In this document: positions 6,315 through 11,632 of the stretch, in pieces
Numbering within the stretch: position 1 is the first letter of the stretch
How the letters are laid out: every line of letters starts with the position of its first letter
Assembly (NCBI GenBank): GCA_029934695.1
Contig: JAOZLU010000178.1
Coordinates: 1 to 11,632 of the forward strand
Direction of reading: 5' to 3'
Source of the DNA: Desulfobacterales bacterium
Lineage (GTDB): Bacteria > Desulfobacterota > Desulfobacteria > Desulfobacterales > 4be13
Length of the DNA stretch: 11,632 nt
Notes under the pieces: model-generated
What the model saw: only the letters and a program-made list of their open reading frames with translations
Databases searched by the model: none
What the model was told of the DNA's origin: nothing
Position numbers and translations under genes: made by a program

Positions 6315-8399
6315 TTAAGGGTTAATTCCTAATTCAATCTGCCTCGGCCTCTCCCCGGCCAAGAAAATATTCCGCATCTCTTTGTAAGCGTTCTCCAGAT
6401 TTCTGACAAATCCCGGGGTATCAAAAAGCGGCTCGGTTAAGCGATTTTTCTCAAGTCTGATTCGTATGGCCCCGAGCTTGTCAGGAGAGTGCGCCAAATG
6501 CACGGCAAGACGCATATATGCATCTGAGTTGCGGGTAATCAGTTCAGGCAGGCCGATTGCCTCCAAAATACTCGAAGACATACGCGATACAAAATGACTT
6601 CCCTGCATGGTGATCACTGGGATGCCGGCCCACAAGGCATTGCTTGTAGTCGCTCCGCCATTGTATGCCCGGGTATCCAATGCCAGATCCGCAAGTCTGA
6701 TGCGGGCGAGATGTTCATCCAATGGCAAAGCCTTTGCAAAAACAAGCTGTTCAGGGGCCACGCCTCTTTTTTCAGCTTCCTGTTTCAAATTTCTTTCAGC
6801 AGCCTCGTTTTCCCACAACAGCCACAACACGCTGTCCCGAGTCTGACGGAGAATATTCATCCAGGTGTCAAAGATGACCGGTTCGAGCTTGTAGGTATTG
6901 TTAAACGAGCAAAAGACAAACCCCTCATCCGGCAGTCCGAAATCCGACTTTTCCCACGCCTTATCCGAAATCGGCTGGGCATTGTTGTTCACCTGGAAGC
7001 AATGGGGCATATAAACAAAATTCTCGCTGTAATAATCCGCCTGATCCGGGGGCGTTACAATTTTGTCTGTGATAATATAGTCAAAAAAAGCAGCACCGGT
7101 CGTACCGAGAAAACCGAGATAACTGATCTGGATGGGTGCAGGGCGAAACGCACATATCTCTGATTTGCTGCCACTTGTATATCCCATCAGATCAACAAGA
7201 ATCTGAATCTGATCATCGGATATGCGCTTTGCCGCATCCGCATGACTGAGACTGCTCAGGTCAACAAAGTGATCGCAGTCCTGCTCGATCTGCCTTCTGT
7301 AATGACTGCCGTCATCCTCTGCGAGAGAATAGCAGAAAATTTCAAAATCCTCCCGATTGTGTATGTCGAAGAGTCCGAGCATCTGATGGGCGATAACATG
7401 ATTGCGGAAATCATTTGAGAGGTAGCCGATGGTGATTTTTTGCTGATGAGAAAACAGATTTCTGCTATGATGAACCGTGGATTCCGGGGCAAGAATGACA
7501 TTCATCTCTGTCACCGTCTGTTCAATATCAAAAGCCCATGATTTTGCGACTGCGAAATTGAGAGACGGATCAGCGCACCGTGTAAGGTTCAGAAAAGGGG
7601 ATTCTGCGGTTTTTGTTCCCGCGTCGAGCGACTTCTTTGTCAGATCATCAAGTCTGACTGACAAACTTCCGAGTTCCTGCCATGCACATGTTTTCTGCAA
7701 CTGGTCGAAAAGGTTGCAGCAGGCTTGGGCATCGTCCGGTTTCAGGCGCAGAGATTGGTAAAAAGAGGAGATCGCCTGATCTGAGTCGCCTTTCTCTTTG
7801 AACGCAATTCCAATGTTGTTGTACGCCTCCGCAAGATTCGGTTTTAATTTCAAAGCGTTCTGATAACATGAAATGGCTTCATCAAACTCACCTTTCTCCT
7901 TGAAAGCAATCCCCATGTTATTCAATGCCTCAGCCAAGTCCGGTTTTAAGGCCAACGCTTTTTGAAATGAAGATATGGCCTCATCAAGCCTGCCCTGCTC
8001 TTTGAACGCAATTCCCATATTGTTATGCGCTTTCGCATCATCCGGATTCAGATGCAGCGCCTGCTGAAAAGAGGATATCGCCTCGGCTGACTTGCCCTGC
8101 CGTCTTAATATTTCGCCCAGGTTGTTGTGATAAGCGGATATCCCAGAGGTATTCTGTATGGCCTTTTTAATCAGATGAAGAGCGGTCTCGTCTCTGCCGG
8201 TGAGGTGAGCGATAATGCCTGATAAATGCAGCGATTCTGAATGATTCGGATGAATTTCCAGTATCTTCCTGCAAACCGCTTCAGCCGCGTACAATTCCCC
8301 TGCCTGGTAATACTGCATCGCTTTTTTCAATTCTTTGTCAATATCGAATAACGGGAGATGCGGCGCATTCGGATACAGAGCCGTATCCGGCATATTCAT
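6315..8399 (-). CDS. TPR-GT41 glycosyltransferase (OGT/SPINDLY-like), module 3
   Basis: This 694-residue protein has no signal peptide or membrane helix, so it should act on cytoplasmic proteins. Residues about 18-225 are roughly six TPR repeats (for example NNMGIAFKEKGEFDEAISCY) that would bind the acceptor. About 265-690 form the GT41 catalytic region: GYLSNDFRNH with His334 (human OGT His498), FRPAPIQISYLGFLGTTGA (418-436), FFDYIITDKIVTP, FNNTYKLEP with Lys504 (OGT Lys842), and a C-terminal LFDTPGFVRNLE. GT41 enzymes transfer GlcNAc, or fucose in the SPINDLY branch, to Ser/Thr. Compared with OGT, His920 is Gly582, Asp925 is Asn587 and Lys898 is Leu560, while His901 is kept (His563), so donor use may differ. 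The ATG abuts the upstream stop (TGAATG) with no good ribosome-binding site, which points to translational coupling. It is closely paralogous to the C-terminal half of the preceding gene (about 40 of 60 residues identical around the catalytic His). Confidence 0.88.
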   Translation of the reverse strand: MNMPDTALYPNAPHLPLFDIDKELKKAMQYYQAGELYAAEAVCRKILEIHPNHSESLHLSGIIAHLTGRDETALHLIKKAIQNTSGISAYHNNLGEILRRQGKSAEAISSFQQALHLNPDDAKAHNNMGIAFKEQGRLDEAISSFQKALALKPDLAEALNNMGIAFKEKGEFDEAISCYQNALKLKPNLAEAYNNIGIAFKEKGDSDQAISSFYQSLRLKPDDAQACCNLFDQLQKTCAWQELGSLSVRLDDLTKKSLDAGTKTAESPFLNLTRCADPSLNFAVAKSWAFDIEQTVTEMNVILAPESTVHHSRNLFSHQQKITIGYLSNDFRNHVIAHQMLGLFDIHNREDFEIFCYSLAEDDGSHYRRQIEQDCDHFVDLSSLSHADAAKRISDDQIQILVDLMGYTSGSKSEICAFRPAPIQISYLGFLGTTGAAFFDYIITDKIVTPPDQADYYSENFVYMPHCFQVNNNAQPISDKAWEKSDFGLPDEGFVFCSFNNTYKLEPVIFDTWMNILRQTRDSVLWLLWENEAAERNLKQEAEKRGVAPEQLVFAKALPLDEHLARIRLADLALDTRAYNGGATTSNALWAGIPVITMQGSHFVSRMSSSILEAIGLPELITRNSDAYMRLAVHLAHSPDKLGAIRIRLEKNRLTEPLFDTPGFVRNLENAYKEMRNIFLAGERPRQIELGINP

Positions 8400-11300
8400 T
8401 CAGGATTTAACAAGATTCATATCTGGAAGAGGAACACGGGCGAATGAAGGAAGATTCACATCTGCCTGCTGTTTGTTCCCGGAATCATTCACCTCAATCT
8501 GCCCAGTTCCCTCTCCGGATAAAAAATTCTCCCACATCCTTTTATAAATTTTCTCCAAATTCCTCACAAATCTCGGCGTGTCAAAAAGCGGTGCTGTCAG
8601 ACGATTTTTCTCAAGCTTCTTCCGTATCTCATGCAGTTCTTCCGGGTGATTCGCCAGGCGCACGGCAAGGCGTTCATAGTCGTTCAGACTGTATGTGATC
8701 AGCTCCGGGAGTCCCACCGCGGTCAGAACGCTCGACGCGACACGGGACGCATAATGGCTCCCCTGCAAAGCTATCACAGGAACGCCGGCCCATAATGCAT
8801 CGCTTGTGGTGGTATGGCCGTTGTAAATCCGGGTGTCCAGAACCAGATCCGCCAGTCTGATACGGGCCAGATATTCGCCTTTTGTCGGCATTCTTTCTGC
8901 AAAAAAAAGTCTTTCCGGATCAACGCCTCCTGCCTTAGCCTCCTGTCTCAGATTCCTCACGCCGGTTTCGCTTTTCTTCGGCAGCCACAGAATGCCTTGG
9001 GGAACCTGCTGAAGAATTCGCATCCATACATCAAACATGACCGGTTCGATCTTGTAGCCATGATTAAACGAACAAAAGAGAAAACGCCCCTGGGGCAGTC
9101 CGAAATCCGAGGGCTTCCAGTTTTTCTCCGAAATAGCCTGGGTGTTGTCGTTGATCTGAAAAGACTGGGGCATGTATGCGAACTTCTCGGCGTAGAAGGC
9201 TGCATGATCCTCAGGTGTCACGATTTTGTCCGTGATGATATAATCGAAAAAATCAGCCCCGCTCGTGCCTGCAAAACCGAGATATGTCGCCTGGATCGGT
9301 GCGGGGCGGAGCGCACAGATGCCGAACCTGCCGTCTTTTGTGTGACCAGTCAGTTCCACAAGAATATCCACCTGATCGTCATATATGCACTTTGCAGCGT
9401 CCCCATGGCTGAAAGCCCGGATATCAGTGAATTTGTCGCAATCCTCATATATGCGTCTCCTGTAATCACTACCGTCGTCTATTCCGTAAGAATAGCAGAA
9501 GATATTAAACGCATCCCGGTTATGAAGTCCGAACAGCCCCAGCATGAGATGGGATACCGCGTGGTTGCGAAAATCGCTTGAAAGATACCCCACGGTAATT
9601 TTTCGCTGAACAGAAACCGGGTTTCGCCTCTCCTCATAAGAAAAACGGATGTTCAGGTGTTTCATCGGTTTTGCCGCGTCATCAGCCCAGGATTTTGCCA
9701 CGGCAAAATTATGCGCGAGATCCGTGCATCTTGTCAGATTCATGAATGGGCTTTCAGAGGTCTTTGCACCGCTCTCCAGTTCTTTTTTTGTCAGGAGATC
9801 AAGTTTGGGGGAGAGTTCCTCAATCTCCTGCCACGCACAGGTTTGCTGCAATTGGCGAATCAGATAGCTGTATGCTTTGGTGTAGTCCGGTTTCAGTTCC
9901 AATGCCTTTTTATAGCTTTGGATGGATTCGTCCAATTTCCCCTGTTCTTTGAACGCATTTCCCAAGTTATTATAAGCCTCAGGATAGTTCGGCCTGTTCT
10001 CCAGTGCCTTCTGATAGCAGGCGACCGCCTCATCCACCCGGGCCTGATCCTGGAGTGCGGTTCCCATGTCATTATAGGCCACAGCGTCGTTCGGCTTAAA
10101 TTTCAGGGCCTTCTGATAACAGGCAATTGCCTCGTTCAGCCGGCCCTGATCCTGAAGCGCAAAGCCGATGTTGCTGTATGCTTCCACAAAATCCGGCTTT
10201 ACCTGCAAGGCTTTCTGATAACATGCGATGGCTTCGTCTGTCCGGGCCTGATCCTGGAATGTGATTCCGAGGCTGTTGTAATAACACGCTTTTTGAGGAT
10301 TATTCTGTATGGCCCTGTTGATCAGTTCCACGGCCTTCTCTTTTCTGCCGGACTGGTGGGCAATTACCCCGGATAAATGCAGCGCATCCCCATGATTCGG
10401 ATCAATTTCAAGTATCTTTTTATAAATCTCCTCAGCCGGGTGAATCTGGCCCGATTGGTGATACTGAATCGCTTTTCTGAGTTCGCTCTCAATGTCGAAG
10501 AGGGCACGGGGTGCGGGGTGAGAGGTGTGGGGATTTGTCTGTTTTACGGCTTTTTCAAAGAAATGCTCCAGTTCCCGGACCGCTTCCATGTCTTCAAACA
10601 GGAGATCGGCTTTTGCCCTGATTTTGTCTCTGACCTCATCTCTCCAAGGTTTGTCGTTGGCAAGGCGGAGGGCAATTTCGATGTAGGATTGTGCGTCATT
10701 GGCAACGCAGTCGGTGACACCTGTCTGTTTGCAACATGCGAGTGTGACTCTCCCGCGCATAAAAGGCCCGGGCCATGTCACAATCGGCCGAGCCAGGGCG
10801 AATGATTCGTAAGTGGTGTTGCCCCCTCCGAAATGGGGGGGATCCATGAGAGCGTCGGCCAGCATCAGGAGGGATAAAAAATCGTTATGCGGCATAAAGG
10901 AGAGGAACCGCACCCGATCCACTGACCCGGGGAATGTGCACTTAAACCGCTCCCATACCTGTTTTGTAAAATGCTTGTACGACCCTTCGAGAAAAACGAG
11001 CAGGGCACGGGGATCACGCCGTAAAATCTCGGCCAGCGCAGGATCAAAATCCGGATGAAATTTGAAAATCGCCTGGGGGCATACATACAGGTTGCAATCT
11101 TCAGGAAGGCCGAATTTCTGCCGTGAAAAGACCTGCTCAGGCGGGGCAGGCCGGTAATAATACGCGGGGAGATGTTTCAGGAGGACAAGGCGTTCCGAAT
11201 AATGCTCCTGCGCGGCCGGCGGTTCCAGGTTTTCGGATGATATGAAGTAATCCATATTGGGGATGCCTGTGGTTACCGGGTGTCCCCATGTCACGCACTG

Positions 11301-11632
11301 TACCGTGGCGAGACGTGAGAACGCCAAAAAATAGGTGATGGAATCCATTCCGATATCCGGATAAAACAGGATGGCCAATGAATGTTCTGCAATTTTCTGA
11401 CGAGCCTCTTTTAAGCGATTCGGCAAAACCACAATTTCAGCAGCGTCAAAGGTCTTTGCCATTCGACGCTCTTTTTCTGAAAAACAGAATAATGTGATAT
11501 GAAATTTTTCTTTGGATAAATTTCTTATAATCCCGCGGGTTAATTTTCCAACCGTCTGCTGGGTCGGATGATAAAGATGCTGGGAAACAAAGCCGAGTTT
11601 GATGCTGGATGTTTGATGCTGGATGTTTGATG
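8400..11632 (-). CDS. Double glycosyltransferase GT41-TPR-GT41, start beyond window
   Basis: The frame is open to the right edge. The first in-frame Met is at 11462, but 56 more codons without a stop, ATG, GTG or TTG lead to the edge and read as true GT41 sequence (KLGFVSQHLYHPTQQTVGKL), so the start lies outside and 1,076 residues are visible. Numbering from Met11462: residues to about 308 are GT41 module 1, SPINDLY-like (FYPDIGMDSITYF 33-45; VCPQAIFKFHPDFD, Lys134; FGGGNTTYES 211-220; FMRGRVTLACC 234-244). About 323-540 are six or seven TPRs. About 570-985 are GT41 module 2 (GYLSSDFRNH, His634; FNHGYKIEP, Lys804; YNGHTTTSDALW, His883 and Asp888 at OGT His920/Asp925; His901 replaced by Tyr864). 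A 35-residue tail follows. Both modules keep core residues, so two activities in one chain are plausible. It is probably cytoplasmic and co-transcribed with the gene at 6315-8399. Confidence 0.88.
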   Translation of the reverse strand, partial: SNIQHQTSSIKLGFVSQHLYHPTQQTVGKLTRGIIRNLSKEKFHITLFCFSEKERRMAKTFDAAEIVVLPNRLKEARQKIAEHSLAILFYPDIGMDSITYFLAFSRLATVQCVTWGHPVTTGIPNMDYFISSENLEPPAAQEHYSERLVLLKHLPAYYYRPAPPEQVFSRQKFGLPEDCNLYVCPQAIFKFHPDFDPALAEILRRDPRALLVFLEGSYKHFTKQVWERFKCTFPGSVDRVRFLSFMPHNDFLSLLMLADALMDPPHFGGGNTTYESFALARPIVTWPGPFMRGRVTLACCKQTGVTDCVANDAQSYIEIALRLANDKPWRDEVRDKIRAKADLLFEDMEAVRELEHFFEKAVKQTNPHTSHPAPRALFDIESELRKAIQYHQSGQIHPAEEIYKKILEIDPNHGDALHLSGVIAHQSGRKEKAVELINRAIQNNPQKACYYNSLGITFQDQARTDEAIACYQKALQVKPDFVEAYSNIGFALQDQGRLNEAIACYQKALKFKPNDAVAYNDMGTALQDQARVDEAVACYQKALENRPNYPEAYNNLGNAFKEQGKLDESIQSYKKALELKPDYTKAYSYLIRQLQQTCAWQEIEELSPKLDLLTKKELESGAKTSESPFMNLTRCTDLAHNFAVAKSWADDAAKPMKHLNIRFSYEERRNPVSVQRKITVGYLSSDFRNHAVSHLMLGLFGLHNRDAFNIFCYSYGIDDGSDYRRRIYEDCDKFTDIRAFSHGDAAKCIYDDQVDILVELTGHTKDGRFGICALRPAPIQATYLGFAGTSGADFFDYIITDKIVTPEDHAAFYAEKFAYMPQSFQINDNTQAISEKNWKPSDFGLPQGRFLFCSFNHGYKIEPVMFDVWMRILQQVPQGILWLPKKSETGVRNLRQEAKAGGVDPERLFFAERMPTKGEYLARIRLADLVLDTRIYNGHTTTSDALWAGVPVIALQGSHYASRVASSVLTAVGLPELITYSLNDYERLAVRLANHPEELHEIRKKLEKNRLTAPLFDTPRFVRNLEKIYKRMWENFLSGEGTGQIEVNDSGNKQQADVNLPSFARVPLPDMNLVKS
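9885..10289 (-). repeat. Four near-identical TPR units (102-bp period)
   Basis: Within the double glycosyltransferase gene, residues about 392-526 (from Met11462) hold four successive 34-residue TPRs of closely similar sequence, such as FALQDQGRLNEAIACYQKAL and TALQDQARVDEAVACYQKAL. At DNA level they give a 102-bp imperfect tandem repeat. Such arrays can gain or lose whole units in frame by recombination, which would alter acceptor recognition without breaking the gene. Confidence 0.7.
11597..11632. repeat. 14-bp tandem repeat at the window edge, inside the open GT41 frame
   Basis: GATGCTGGATGTTT occurs at 11601-11614 and again at 11615-11628; a third copy starts at 11629 and is cut by the edge, and GTTT at 11597-11600 resembles the end of a preceding unit. 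On the minus strand the unit lies just before the conserved GT41 start KLGFVS and encodes part of SNIQHQTSSIKL. Fourteen is not a multiple of three, so gain or loss of a unit would shift the frame. Confidence 0.85.

Noticed and set aside
6594..7163. 189-codon plus-strand frame opposite the TPR-GT41 gene
   Set aside because: Antisense to the conserved GT41 catalytic region.
8814..9581. 255-codon plus-strand frame opposite GT41 module 2
   Set aside because: Antisense shadow; the equivalent shadow opposite module 3 shows it arises from the conserved coding sequence of the minus strand.
9885..10289. Regular repeats that could suggest a CRISPR array
   Set aside because: The period is 102 bp and in frame, the units are imperfect, and they encode TPRs; there are no short repeats with unique spacers and no cas genes.
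9657..10376. 239-codon plus-strand frame opposite the TPR array
   Set aside because: Its repetitive translation mirrors the 102-bp TPR repeats read backwards.

Overview
The window (11,632 bases) reads like a chromosomal segment from an anaerobic deltaproteobacterium-type organism, most plausibly Desulfobacterota. This is an inference from the gene mix: a winged-helix/4Fe-4S protein, an ADP-forming acyl-CoA synthetase fused to a GNAT acetyltransferase, and TPR/O-GlcNAc-transferase-like proteins. No rRNA or other direct taxonomic marker is present.

Layout. (1) 1-682: a type II toxin-antitoxin pair, hicB then hicA, overlapping by 8 bases, behind a promoter with a perfect TATAAT and a small inverted repeat just after it. 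(2) 790-1848: a 352-residue iron-sulfur protein with an N-terminal winged-helix-like segment, two C-terminal 4Fe-4S motifs and a further Cys-rich cluster. It ends at a bidirectional hairpin terminator shared with the convergent gene that follows. (3) 1998-2633, minus strand: a compact 211-residue RNA ligase of the covalent nucleotidyltransferase superfamily. (4) 2634-3521: about 890 bases without a convincing protein gene. Its right end holds a good sigma70-type promoter and a structured leader with three copies of one motif. (5) 3522-6218: the 898-residue ACD-type acyl-CoA ligase/GNAT fusion. (6) 6219-6314: two palindromes between convergent genes. (7) 6315-11632, minus strand: two abutting genes (TGAATG junction) with three GT41-type (OGT/SPINDLY) glycosyltransferase modules. 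The upstream gene carries GT41-TPR-GT41 in one polypeptide and is open at the right window edge, so its start is not in the window. The downstream gene is TPR-GT41.

How the genes may work together. The two minus-strand GT41 genes form an evident operon, and modules 2 and 3 are recent paralogues by sequence. Their nucleotide-sugar pocket residues differ, which suggests they have split in donor or activity. The acyl-CoA ligase/GNAT protein may couple acyl-CoA metabolism to protein lysine acetylation. HicA (an RNase) and the RNA ligase lie within 2 kb of each other, but on opposite strands and separated by the Fe-S gene, so a shared RNA damage/repair role is only a suggestion. The strongest candidates for something undescribed are the double-GT41 polypeptide with a 14-bp tandem repeat in its open frame, and the repeat-rich leader of the acyl-CoA ligase gene.
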